The notes under the pieces: generated by a model
Told to the model about the DNA's origin: nothing
Seen by the model: only the letters and a program-made list of their open reading frames with translations
The model's database searches: none
Part shown: positions 36,601 to 46,072 of the stretch, piece by piece
Layout of the letters: each line of letters begins with the position of its first letter
Numbering within the stretch: position 1 is the stretch's first letter
Program-made: the position numbers and the translations under genes
From: Mimachlamys varia
Lineage: Eukaryota; Mollusca; Bivalvia; Pectinida; Pectinidae
Length of the DNA stretch: 64,000 nt
Assembly: GCA_947623455.1 (NCBI GenBank)
Contig: OX392530.1
Coordinates: 34,875,405 to 34,939,404 of the forward strand
Direction of reading: 5' to 3'

Positions 36601-39600
36601 AATTCCTGTATTCATAGAACAAAATATACTGGAATTTTCATGATATAAGCAATTATATTCAATGAGATTAAAAATAACTCGATTTTATGTTTTATCACTT
36701 GACGTTTACTTTGATGTGGCCGGGATTTACGAGGCAAGTGTCGTCGATGAAGCAGACGACACTTCCGGAACACATGGTCGTAGGGTCTCAGTGTAAATAT
36801 TTTCTTTTGTACACATTTTTAATTGAATTTGTGCCCAGATTAACGATTTATTGACGCTTCGGTATTTTGTGATTGTTTAATACATCTTAAAGTAAAAGAC
36901 AAACATGGATACATAGTTCCATGAAGATAGTTTGATACACACTTTACTCAGAATTAAAGAAATGTATAGCTACGAACTGTATAATGTATTATGTAAGCTC
37001 TGTCTTTTTTCCTTATCTTGACAATTATAGCTTTCCAGCAGAGGTATTTCGCCTTTTCTTGTTTCATATCTTACTTAAAGTTTAACATTCATTTGATAAA
37101 TCATTGTCCAAGCCAAATTCTTTGATGGGTCGATTTTCGGGGAGTATGGTTTTAATAACGGTCGATACTAGCCCATCCTTTATCATATCTATAAAACCCC
37201 TTTATGATGTTGGCGAAAAGCGCGTGTTCATCATCGTACTAACACTGGTTACATTACACTGGTCCAGTCCACCCCGCACTACAGTGTGTAGAATCACAGA
37301 CTGTACTTACACTGGTTACAATACACTTGTCCAGTCCACCCCGCACTACACTGTGTAGAATCACAGACTGTACTTACACTGGTTACAATACACTGGTCCA
37401 GTCCAGTCCACCCCGCACTACACTGTGTAGAATCACAGACTGTACTTACACTGGTTACAATACACTGGTCCAGTCCACCCCGCACTACAGTGTGTAGAAT
37501 CACAGACTGTACTTACACTGGTTACAATATACTGGTCCAGTCCACCCCGCACTACAGTGTGTAGAATCACAGACTGTACTTACACTGGTTACAATACACT
37601 GGTCCAGTCCATCCCGCACTACACTGTGTAGAATCACAGACTGTACTTACACTGGTTACAATACCCTGGTCCAGTCCACCCCGCACTACACTGTGTAGAA
37701 TCACAGACTGTACTTACACTGGTTACAATATACTTGTCCAGTCCACCCCGCACTACACTGTGTAGAATCACAGACTGTACTTACACTGGTTACAATACAC
37801 TGGTCCAGTCCACCCCGCACTACAGTGTGTAGAATCACAGACTGTACTTACACTGGTTACAATATACTGGTCCAGTCCACCCCGCACTACAGTGTGTAGA
37901 ATCACAGACTGTACTTACACTGGTTACAATACACTGGTCCAGTCCATCCCGCACTACACTGTGTAGAATCACAGACTGTACTTACACTGGTTACAATACC
38001 CTGGTCCAGTCCACCCCGCACTACACTGTGTAGAATCACAGACTGTACTTACACTGGTTACAATATACTTGTCCAGTCCACCCCGCACTACACTGTGTAG
38101 AATCACAGACTGTACTTACACTGGTTACAATACACTGGTCCAGTCCACCCCGCACTACAGTGTGTAGAATCACAGACTGTACTTACACTGGTTACAATAT
38201 ACTGGTCCAGTCCACCCCGCACTACAGTGTGTAGAATCACAGACTGTACTTACACTGGTTACAATACACTGGTCCAGTCCATCCCGCACTACACTGTGTA
38301 GAATCACAGACTGTACTTACACTGGTTACAATACCCTGGTCCAGTCCACCCCGCACTACACTGTGTAGAATCACAGACTGTACTTACACTGGTTACAATA
38401 CACTGGTCTAGTCACCCCGCACTACAGTGTGTAGAATCACAGACTGTACTTACACTGGTGACAATACACTGGTCCAGTCCACCCCGCACTACAGTGTGTA
38501 GAATCACAGACTGTACTTACACTGGTTACAATACACTGGACCAGTCCACCCCGCACTACACTATGTATAATCACAGACTGTACTTACATTGTTCACTTGT
38601 TACAATACACTGGTTCAATCAACCCCGCACTACAGTGTGTAGAATCACAGACTGTACTTACACTGGTTACAATACTCTGGTCCAGTCCACCCCGCACTAC
38701 ACTGTATAATCACAGACTGTACTTACATTGTACACTTGTTACAATACACTGGTTCAATCAACCCCGCACTACAGTGTGTAGAATCACAGACTGTACTTAC
38801 ACTGGTTACAATACACTGGTCCAGTCCACCCCGTACTACAGCGTGTAGAATCACAGACTGTACTTACACTGGTTACAATACAGTGGTCCAGTCCACCCCG
38901 TACTACAGTTTGTAGAATCACAGACTCCGTTGTCAGGGTTACAGCCATGTTTACAGTTGGTACAACTGTGTTGACACTGGTCACCATACTTATATGCAAA
39001 ACAACCTGGCAAGATAATTGTCAACATTTATTTCATATCATTCACAAATTGTCAAAAATTGCTTGCTTTAAAAACTGATATTTAGATATGTACTGCTAAA
39101 ATTACCTACTTCGGAAGTTTTATACTTGCACTTTGATACGATACAAATTTGAACTGCCATACCACTTTCAAATATAACGCATCATAAGCAGGATGAATCT
39201 GATCCTAGGAAACTCAAAACCTTATGGAATTAATAAGCCGTTTCTTATTCTTCAAATCAATCATTTCTGTCATCAAATAAACCATTACCATACACGTCCA
39301 CCTCACACACGTCCATATACGCTCGGTCTGGTGCCGTCCTGGTGATGATGATCATCACACTCTGACCGGTTACGTTACACGAAGTGATGTTTTGAATGAC
39401 GTTAGGCGTGCCGGCGTCCACATCCTCGTAACATTTGTTACCAGACGGTAAACCTGTATCGTTTGATACCCACAAGGCAAAGCCATCGGCACGATCTGTC
39501 AACAGGAAAAGTAAGAAAATGATCAACGTGGAGTAAATGATATGTATACACTATTGCAATAATGATTGGACTTCACCTATTCTGATGTTTTTATCATGTC

Positions 39601-42600
39601 TACCGACATTTCAATGAATGGTGACATTTAAATCAGTTTTGGTGATCACAGAAAGTTAGACTGTTTACATGCTAATTCCGGGCTCGGATGGCGCAATGGA
39701 TAACTCGCCTGCCTTTCACCAGGATGGCCTTGGTTCGTTTAATTTTCATTACATACGGGGGGGGGGGGGGCAAGTTCAGCTCCCCCTGATATGTTCCCTT
39801 TTTTAGCTAATAACACATTTATTTATTATCTTAAAGATCTTAACAGCCACACGCAAGTAAAACGGGCGAGCAAAGTTCTAATAAAATGCGACTTATCAGG
39901 AAAAATACCTTCTAGTTATCCGAACGTTCTGTAAACGGAATTGTTGTTTTTCCGCTCAAACGTGTTACACCAAGGCTTGAAATGGTATACATCAAAAGGC
40001 AACCCAATGACTTACTGTCATCTAACTGAACTATATGAAATCATTGAAAGTTTTGGCTCAAACACGTTAGGTCCATTACTTTGGTAATTTGGACCATATA
40101 CATTAGAAGTCTCAAACTTAGTGGGGAATCTCTTGTTCATACATAAAGGCGTCATAACCACAGGGACCTGATAATTTGTTACAGCTAGTTTTGGACCTAA
40201 AATAGGATGTTTAGAGTAATTTTTGCACAGTTAGAGGGTTAAGCTTTCCAGATCGAAAAATCGACCCCACCTACCTTTCTTGCATCAAAAATCACATTTC
40301 TAGTTGAGTACGAAAAAACGCGTGGTACCGTTGGAAAGATGGATAATTTTTATTTTATAAACCTCCTAAATGCAAGTCAAAAGTATCCTTCTCCGCAGAA
40401 ATAATCTCCATTTCCTAACAAAAAGAACCGCAAAATTTCCGTGTCTCCAAGGTTTCGGCGGCTTGCCGGCCACTTCGTTACATATTCATTAAGGTTGACG
40501 TAACCCCGCGTGTTGGTCTTTTGCTGTCATTGGATGGCTAAATTTAAAGGAAGACCGCCATCCATTGACAGCGTAATGCCTCCGCGTACAGTGACGTCAA
40601 CCTTAATGAATATGTAACGAAGTGGCCAGCAAGCCGCCGAAAACTTTGAAACACGAACATTTTGCGTGTTTTTGGAGGAAATGGAGATTACTTCTGCGGA
40701 AGGAGGATACTTTTGACTTGCATTTAGGATGTTTATAAAATAAAAATTATCCATCTTTCCAACGGTACCAAGCGTTTTTTGTACTTCAACTAGAAATGTG
40801 ATTTTTTATGCAAGAAAGGTAGGTGGGGTCGATTTTTTGATCTGGAAAGCTTTCCACCCTTTAGCTTTTATGACTATTGAGGGGGTATTTTTTTATCGAA
40901 AATTGGTTTTAACCCCATAAATGTGTAAAGTTACTCTAAACACCCTATTTTAGGTCCAAAACTAGCTGTAACAGGTCCCTGATGGTCATAACTGGTCCCA
41001 ACTTTTATCGAACTTAGCCGAAGGCTAGTCAAAACATATCCCATGGCGGGATTTGTTCGGTAATCCGAATTCCAACAGGCAGGAAACTGACATAATTCCC
41101 AGAATGGACTTTAAAACGTCGGATTTTACCCGGTCTCCCCTATTTTTGGTTGGTCTTCTATAATCTTATTTGAGCTCGTGTTTTTTTTTACATATATACA
41201 TTTGTATTACTCGGCTTGCCGAGTTTAGATATTTCTCATTCTGAATCAGTAAGAAAGTTTACAGTAAATATGAATGATTAAATATAGGCACTGGGGACAC
41301 ATCACCCCAAAAAGAACGTCTGTTCATACCAGTTGACGTTCTAAACCGGATGTAGAATAGGTGTAAGAAAATACTCCGTCATTAACAAACCAATACGGAA
41401 TTACGGGAAAATATTCATAGGATTATACAACATCTGTTTAAAGGGGCATCCCGCAAAAGCCTTAATGCCAGTTCTTGACTGCAATACTAATTATATTTTC
41501 CTGTTATACCAATATTCAAGGTCCGCTCAAAATGTCTATATTGACCACTTGCAATATTGCACTGCTTGGGAAAGCCCCGATAAAAATAGTAGATGATGAC
41601 GCAACTTGACAGTTTTGTGGTGACAATAAACACACTTGGTTTGACCGATTAGTGAAAGGCCGTAAGGTAGGGAATGCGTAATGTATACATGTACGTCGGA
41701 TGAAACACAGACAAAGTCTGTGTTTAAACTTATTGAGTCACATCTACATAAATAATGAGACGTTAATTGAACACATACCGATATTCATATGAATGAATAA
41801 CAGTTGGCATCCAGCATCATTTATCGACACCAGGAAGTATCTATAGATCTATAACCTGACTGAGACCACAGGGACCTGAGAATTTGTTACAGCTTGTTTA
41901 TGGCCCAGTAAAACGGTATGATTTAAATATATTGCTGAATAAAAAGACTTTTTCACATACAAGATATAACGTTTTAAAAAATACCTTTTATGAAATCTTT
42001 GACGTCAACCTCAATGAATATGTAAAAAAGTGGCCGGCAAGCTGCCGAAAATTTGAGACACGGAAATTTTGCGTGTTTTTGGAGGAAATGGAGATTATTT
42101 CTGCGTATTTAGGGTTTTTTTAAATAAAAATTATCCATCTTTCTAACGGTACCAAGCGTTTTTTCGAACCTCTACTAGAAATGAGATTTTTGATGCAAAA
42201 AAGTTAGGTGTGGTCGATTTTTCGATCTGGAAAGCTTTTCAGCTTTTAGCTTTTATGACCATTAAGGGGTCATTTTTATCTAAAATTTATCTTAATCCCC
42301 AAATTTGTAAAATTACTCTAATCACCCTATTTTAGGTCCAAAACAAGCTTTAACAAATTCTCGGGTCCCTGTGACAAATGACCTTAATTTCTGTACAAAT
42401 ATTCTCGAATCCTCAAATGATTTCATAAAAGGTATGCATGCATTGAAAAGTACAAAAAATAAAATGAAATGAATATTTTGCGATGGATTTTTTAAAACGT
42501 TATATCTTGTATGTGAAAAAGTCTTTTTATTCAGCAAGATAATTAAATCATACCGTTTTACTGGAAAATAAAATATTATAAAGAGAATATTATAAAACAC

Positions 42601-45600
42601 ACTTTTAAGTTTAGTTACACACGCATTTCATGCAACAAAGGACTGAAATAGTTTCCGACTGGGCGGCCCCAAATCAAAGTCAAAGCTTTTTTGTTCGTGT
42701 ATCGCTTAACAGAAGAAAGATGTAGCATACACATTATTGGGGAGTTAGAGTCTCCTTAGAATACTTCCTATCTCTCAATATGATTCCGTAACGTAGTCCT
42801 TGCGTCATATTTTGCCCATTCAGCAACTTTTCGCTTAGTAGTTAGGTCTTACATTGGTGTAACGGTAATACTAGGTAGATGGTTTACAATGGAAACGGCG
42901 CTGACGCTGCGCATGCGTTGGTAGCTGGAAGCCCCAAGCTACAGCGTCTAGTCAGACGGATAGAAATTCTACTAGTTATTTTGAAATTATTAATTTTAAT
43001 GAAAACATATCAGCAAAATTCTATCGTCATAGTCCATAAAAATGCCTACTTGATATGTGTATGTAGTATTTTGAAAAAAAAAGTGAAAGCAAACTTACTT
43101 CCGCGGGATGATAGAAAGGTCCGAAAGGAAAATCGAATGACGACAGGAGCATTTGTAAAATATCTTTGTTTCCGTAAAGTGATTAGGTTCATTGTAGTCC
43201 GCCATGCTATCTTCTATATGTTAACGGTGAATTTGCATTTGATGATCATGTAAGTGATTTGGAATATCGTGGTTCGTTGATTTTTGTTAATGGAGATATA
43301 TTTAAAGTAAGCAGTAAATGGAGGGTAAACAGTTTATCACAAGGTGCGGTGGCCTGCTGACTTCCACCAACATGCACGCAAACAGAAACACAGTGAGATG
43401 ATATATCAGTATTCATCTTTGCTATCTCTTGTGTTAACAAAGTCACAAAAACTTGGAAACAAACGCTTCATCTAATAGCAGTCGTACAGTTTAACAAAAA
43501 AAGGTATTGTGGTCATAAGCTAGGATAATCTGCTATTTGGAAGATATAGATTGAATTCGGTATCATAAAGTTTAATAATAGTTCACAGTATAATATCATG
43601 TATATCATCTCATTTGGTAAATCTCCTCATTATAGAATATAGTGATAGGCAAGTGTAATGGTACAAAATTATTATAAATTATATATAAGGATATAAATTA
43701 TTGGTTATAGAACGACTCACCTGGACCTCGAAATACGATGTCTATTCTCTGTATTCTTGCCCTAGAAGGTAATGTTCCTCTCCACCAGGCCATAGTTGTA
43801 CCTTTAGAGGCCATACACACATTTTGAGCAAAAGGGCCGTAAACTCCGTCTGTTGTACCGGACACTGGGTAATTTGGAGGCGAAGACGTTCCCTCGGGTG
43901 TCAACTGATTCTTTAGGTTGACTTTAAATATGAAAGAAATACAATCCGTACAATTGTGACATTTAAACAGCTATATAGTAATAGCATATTATACCTATAT
44001 AGGCACAATGTATGAACATGTTAAAAAATAACATGGTTTTTTTTTATCTCAATGAACTTTCAACTTTTCAGAGCTTCACCTTGAAACAATCATTGTCGAT
44101 GTCAATTTCCCATTAAAAGCATATCAGAATTATAAACTATGCAATTTGTATTCATTTCACATTGATATTTAGTGTAATGAAGAACTATTCCAACAAATAC
44201 CAAGAGCTATCATTGTTGACCCAGATGTTAGCACACAGAGGATCCTATTGTGGTCCTATTGTGGGAGGAAATTGAAGTAACCAGAGAAAACACACATTGT
44301 CGGGCGGATGACTTTACCACTCGACCACCTTACGAGGTAAAAGTACGTATTATGAAGGAAAACAAATTCATTCTTTCGAATTAAGAGCATGAAGGCTATA
44401 TGTAAGGAAAATAATCACTTCTTTTTTCCGTGCTTACAACTCGAAACTTCCAACTACTAACTCGAATGTTCAAGTTTATAAATCGTTATTTTGAACTATA
44501 AACTCCAATTTCTACCTTATAAACCAAAATGTCAATATAAAGTCTCGATACTTCACTAAAGGTATAGAACAAACTGTATTTGATGTAGCGCCCTATATAG
44601 CAAACATAAGCTATTCTAAAGCGCTTCAAAGTCTTTATAGATAGCTTTATACAATCAATACAATTAACACATATACAGTTCTAACATATACAATTGTGAG
44701 ATGCCTTATCAGGCGATATCAACTATTCCTATACCACCTGGCTAATATATCCCCAGGTTTGTATGTACGCGTGTATGCTGGATATGTATTGTTCTATTAG
44801 TAATGGGACTGTGTATCCAACTACTTCTTTAAAGTGCCATCTTTCTTGAATACTACAGCACAGATACCAAAGCATTCACCCAAGACCAATTGACACTCGA
44901 CCTGAGTTGTTAGGGGTGTGTGAGCAGCAGGGAAATACTTTCTCTATAATATTATGTTCACAAAAATAGTAACTCGAAACTTAAATAAAGTCAAAATGTT
45001 GGCCCTGTTATCTCGAAATTTCAAAATATTTACTCGAAATTTTAAGATGTTATTTCGAGTATTTATGTCGAAACCAGAATCTGCAATGTCGAAACCGGCA
45101 ATCGTAGAGCTATGGGACAATGTACAGAAAGTATAAGTCCGGGAAACAAACAATGTTCTATGTCACTAAAGACAAAATAGTTCCAATGTAAGCAAGCTTA
45201 CACAAAGATCCGGGTTGGTTCATACACATTTCATCTGACTATATTAAATCATTAAGTTTCATTTCAACAAATTGTATTGACAGATGGAAAAGTCATATGG
45301 ATTGAATAGCAGGCAAAGCCTATATAAATATTAAGCTTTAATACGATACAAAATGCCCAAGATTACATGAAAGCGTTATTGAACGTCTGGAGGGGTTTGA
45401 GTTACAGGCAAATCCTGTAATTCTGTATTGACAGATACACTTCTTAAAATAAATAAACAATCACATAAACAACGTTTTCATTTATTTATAATCTGAGTTT
45501 AAGGAAAGTCGCGCCCTTTCCCAATGATTCCCTACCATCTACCTAAGTCCGTGTGACAGTGTAACTCATCGCAAGGTTTCCCAAAAAACATCCTGATCAT

Positions 45601-45923
45601 GGAATAATTTCGAATTAGTTGCAATGTCGAACTATAAACTTAAACGTTCGAGTAAATACGTCAAAATTTAGAGTTAACTGAGTAATAATTGTTTAGTTAT
45701 TATCTTGTCATTTTCAGTAAAAAAGTCGAAACGAGTTAGAATATCGGGTTATTAACAAGAAAATGTATCAATTTTCCTACATGGACCTAATGCTCCTTTG
45801 TATAATGTAGACAAAATGAATTTTGATAATAATCGTTGACTTACTGCTCATCTGGATCCCTTGAAAACAGCACAATAAAATTACCCTCAGCACTGTTGAC
45901 GCAAGTCCTTCACATTTGGCCAT
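27572..45923 (-). CDS. Gene B: FTP-lectin / EGF-repeat transmembrane receptor-like gene (15 exons)
   Basis: Fifteen minus-strand exons join in frame into 1800 nt, about 599 residues: signal peptide (26), FTP domain (two exons), one Cys-rich exon, three long EGF-like exons, seven short MEGF-type EGF exons (30-33 codons), then a transmembrane helix with a very short tail ending at TGA 27572-27574. All junctions are phase 1. The layout is that of a type I single-pass receptor with a lectin-like N-terminus, resembling MEGF/scavenger receptors of molluscs; the function (for example pattern recognition or clearance) is inferred. A cytoplasmic tail is readable in another frame of the last exon (see that entry). 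Introns hold a Crypton-like gene, a 67-bp array and foldback elements. Confidence 0.87.
28100..28195 (-). CDS. Gene B exon 14: short MEGF-type EGF
   Basis: 32 codons, beginning ECQPRYYGVYCDKACPHDC and ending QTNGYCAG. Acceptor TTCAG, donor GTGAAT. Orthologous to the gene C exon at 59608. Confidence 0.83.
28726..28821 (-). CDS. Gene B exon 13: short MEGF-type EGF
   Basis: 32 codons, beginning GCKNGQYYAFCDKSCPHNC and ending QTNGLCKG. Acceptor TTTTCAG, donor GTATCT. No counterpart found in gene C. Confidence 0.82.
29152..29232 (+). repeat. tRNA-like SINE head
   Basis: GAGTTGGCGCAGTGGTAATG resembles a pol III box A and GAGTTCAAGGACC a degenerate box B about 60 bp later. No intact cloverleaf, so it is called a tRNA-derived repeat in a gene B intron, not a tRNA gene. 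Confidence 0.45.
29472..29564 (-). CDS. Gene B exon 12: short MEGF-type EGF
   Basis: 31 codons, beginning ECASGLYGAECDQTC and ending DRMTGVCNG. Acceptor TTGTAG, donor GTACGT. Orthologous to the gene C exon at 63043. Confidence 0.83.
30136..30234 (-). CDS. Gene B exon 11: short MEGF-type EGF
   Basis: 33 codons, beginning ACEPRFYGDICNKACP and ending IDGQCTG. Acceptor TTTTAG, donor GTAGGT. The Crypton-like gene occupies the intron between exons 10 and 11. Confidence 0.83.
30347..30434 (+). repeat. Short tandem repeat GGGAAATAACCC upstream of the Crypton-like gene
   Basis: Five imperfect copies of a GGGAAATAACCCC core spaced 14-28 bp apart, each partly palindromic. It lies between a TATA-like TATAAAT (30314) and the start codon at 30501. 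A related core (AAAAATAACCCTTTCC) forms the hairpin at 32181-32314. Confidence 0.75.
30501..31156 (+). CDS. Crypton-like tyrosine recombinase, N-terminal exon
   Basis: From ATG 30501 the product begins MARFGRSTENDVAKILDD and is open to TAA at 31176-31178. A GTATGT donor at 31157 suggests the coding part ends at 31156. Motifs match the Crypton/DUF3504 family: SALKGIRFGLSRYF, a long helical linker and FLCRRGRENLRGM, whose Arg is the likely first catalytic Arg. Such enzymes cut and join DNA by a Tyr nucleophile. The gene is antisense inside a gene B intron. Confidence 0.82.
31368..32059 (+). CDS. Crypton-like tyrosine recombinase, catalytic exon
   Basis: Begins after acceptor ATTACAG with GNSLCPVLTYKTYLEKLHPE, then LWQRP. 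The catalytic series is visible: HSIR (H-x-x-R), GHKSETSLKSYL with the GH and the Tyr nucleophile, then a C-terminal tail ending GCVVNFNVNVNN, typical of Crypton-derived proteins. Joining the donor at 31156 to this acceptor leaves the reading frame one base off, so the copy may be damaged or use another junction. No further stop interrupts the exon. Confidence 0.82.
32181..32314. repeat. 134-bp near-perfect inverted repeat 3' of the Crypton-like gene
   Basis: Arms of about 65 bp pair around 32248: CCCTGGAAAGGGTTATTTTT with its inverse, then AATTGTCTC/GAGACAATT, and outer TATG..CCCTCTGTG/CACAGAGGG..CATA. It may be an element terminus or an RNA 3' hairpin. Confidence 0.85.
32569..32664 (-). CDS. 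Gene B exon 10: short MEGF-type EGF
   Basis: 32 codons, beginning GCPTGFYGNSCLDRCPVNCG and ending DSGFCTG. Acceptor TTGTAG, donor GTATGT. Confidence 0.82.
32857..32952 (-). CDS. Gene B exon 9: short MEGF-type EGF
   Basis: 32 codons, with CKEGYHGNNCSLLCPTKC and ending EETGFCT. Acceptor TTGCCAG, donor GTAATT. Confidence 0.78.
33538..33627 (-). CDS. Gene B exon 8: short MEGF-type EGF
   Basis: 30 codons, with CDDGFFDPTCVSCSTGC and ending NRTSGYC. Acceptor ACAAG, donor GTAAGA. First of the short EGF series. Confidence 0.75.
35572..35709 (-). CDS. Gene B exon 7: EGF-like, ECPEN-type
   Basis: 46 codons, beginning ECPENMFGKNCLLTCHC and ending DEYVGSSCSIS. Acceptor TGCAG, donor GTAAGA. Orthologous to gene A exon 11. 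Confidence 0.87.
   Translation of the reverse strand, partial: NVQKTCLAKTVFSHVIVKHPDVVDSLESVSHLMAVATNMLAARAV
35961..36095 (-). CDS. Gene B exon 6: EGF-like, CS-type
   Basis: 45 codons, beginning VCSITTFGEDCSLTCHC and ending AAGWMGESCN. Acceptor TTCAG, donor GTAAGT. Confidence 0.87.
36288..36422 (-). CDS. Gene B exon 5: EGF-like, CSS-type
   Basis: 45 codons, beginning ACSSVTFGENCVEECHC and ending CQAGYHGDSCSQ. Acceptor TTACAG; donor GTTGGT is weak but shared with gene A exon 7. Confidence 0.87.
36710..36870 (+). mobile_element. Penelope-like element 3' tail, gene B copy
   Basis: Diverged copy of the tail signature (GTCGTCGATGAAGCAGACGA, TTCCGGAACA, TTGACGCTTCGGTATT). It lies in the exon 4-5 intron, left of the 67-bp array, matching the gene A copy at 11330-11545. 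Confidence 0.6.
37238..38935 (-). repeat. 67-bp tandem array of exon end plus splice donor (about 25 units)
   Basis: In gene B orientation each unit is the last 55 nt of exon 4 (coding CDSTHCSAGWTGPVYCNQ) followed by GTAAGTACAGTC, the first 12 intron bases. About 24 GTAAGTACAG donors can be counted; the one at 38867 is the true exon 4 donor and the rest are in the downstream intron. The unit length is not a multiple of three, so the array is not an in-frame protein repeat. A variant GTCCATCCCGC recurs at 37611, 37946 and 38281, spacing 335 bp = 5 units, so recent growth was by five-unit blocks. Confidence 0.93.
38868..39005 (-). CDS. Gene B exon 4: Cys-rich EGF-like exon bordering the 67-bp array
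   Basis: 46 codons, with YGDQCQHSCTNCKHGCNPDN and ending CSTGWTGPLYCNQ. Acceptor TTGCCAG, donor GTAAGTACAG at 38867. The last 55 nt plus the first 12 intron bases are the unit repeated to the left. Confidence 0.87.
39289..39495 (-). CDS. Gene B exon 3: FTP domain, second half
   Basis: 69 codons, beginning DRADGFALWVSNDTGLPSGN and ending MDVCEVDVYG. Acceptor GACAG, donor G|GTAATG as in gene A exon 3. Confidence 0.88.
39681..39775 (+). repeat. tRNA-like SINE head followed by a G run
   Basis: GGCTCGGATGGCGCAATGGA resembles the 5' part of tRNA-Arg (box A), and GGCCTTGGTTCG a box B. A run of 12 or more G follows at about 39758. The cloverleaf is imperfect, so this is a tRNA-derived repeat. Confidence 0.5.
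40151..40991. mobile_element. Foldback element, about 840 bp, almost wholly palindromic
   Basis: Left arm from CAGGGACCTG (40161) through TTTTGGACCTAAAATAGG, TCGACCCCACCTACCTTTC and GGCGGCTTGCCGGCCACTTC mirrors the right arm to AACAGGTCCCTG. Arms are about 350 bp with a loop near 40500-40595. No ORF. It lies in gene B intron 2. Confidence 0.85.
41868..42373. mobile_element. Second foldback-family element, about 506 bp
   Basis: Ends CAGGGACCTGAGAATTTGTT and its inverse at 42373, and its right part (GTGGCCGGCAAGCTGCCGAA, ATTATCCATCTTTC) matches the right arm of the 40.15-40.99 kb element. Its left arm is replaced by other sequence (about 41908-41982) that reappears inverted at 42487-42563, outside the element. 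Confidence 0.75.
42570..43690. other. Gene B intron 2 remainder, no supported gene
   Basis: A plus-strand open frame of 124 codons (42879-43253) is present, but no family motif, start context or splice structure supports it. Nothing else recognised. Confidence 0.35.
43721..43921 (-). CDS. Gene B exon 2: FTP domain, first half
   Basis: 67 codons, with TTDGVYGPF, CMASKG and AWWRGTLPSRARIQRIDIVF. Acceptor TAAAG, donor GTGAGT. Homologous to gene A exon 2, with most divergence before the WWRG block. Confidence 0.86.
44240..44337 (-). repeat. SINE fragment
   Basis: On the minus strand GGTGGTCGAGTGGTAAAGTC (box A-like) is followed by GTTTTCTCTGGTTACTTC and TTTCCTCCCACAATAGGA, the body motif of invertebrate tRNA-derived SINEs. 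Lies in gene B intron 1. Confidence 0.5.
44420..45760. repeat. Degenerate TCGAAA-rich repeat region
   Basis: Words such as AACTCGAAACTT, ATCTCGAAATTTC, ACTCGAAATTTTAAG and GTCGAAAC recur at 44430-44470, 44960-45100 and 45600-45740. They look like a decayed short tandem repeat. It lies in gene B intron 1. Confidence 0.45.
45845..45923 (-). CDS. Gene B exon 1: start codon and signal peptide
   Basis: ATG at 45923 opens 26 codons starting MAKCEGLASTVL with hydrophobic core VLRVILLCCF, then donor GTAAGT at 45844. Same 79-nt length and phase as gene A exon 1. Confidence 0.85.
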
Positions 45924-46052
45924 TTCTAATTATTAAAGATCATTTAAGAGTAGTTCTGATGCCTGGTATTGCATATGTATTCCGACATTAACTGTATACT
46001 AACCATACAATGTCGACTTATACAATTAGGTCCTTATACAAACTAATCGCTT

Positions 46053-46072
46053 TATAAATAGACCAGGAAGTA
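46053..46072 (-). promoter_or_regulatory. TATA-like box and ETS-like site upstream of gene B
   Basis: TATAAATA (plus strand) at 46053-46060 lies 130 bp before the ATG, with AGGAAGTA at 46065-46072. The same two words occur upstream of gene A. Confidence 0.4.

Noticed and set aside
37238..38868. Array as a genuine protein repeat of CDST.CSAGWTGP.YCNQC
   Set aside because: The 67-bp unit shifts frame every copy and each unit carries a stop shortly after its donor, so it cannot encode a continuous repeat protein.
39681..39739. tRNA gene call at the GGCGCAATGGATAA sequence
   Set aside because: Box A and B resemblance only; acceptor and anticodon stems do not close, so a SINE head is more likely.
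42879..43253. Plus-strand 124-codon ORF
   Set aside because: No recognisable motif, lies in a gene B intron on the opposite strand, and composition looks like chance.
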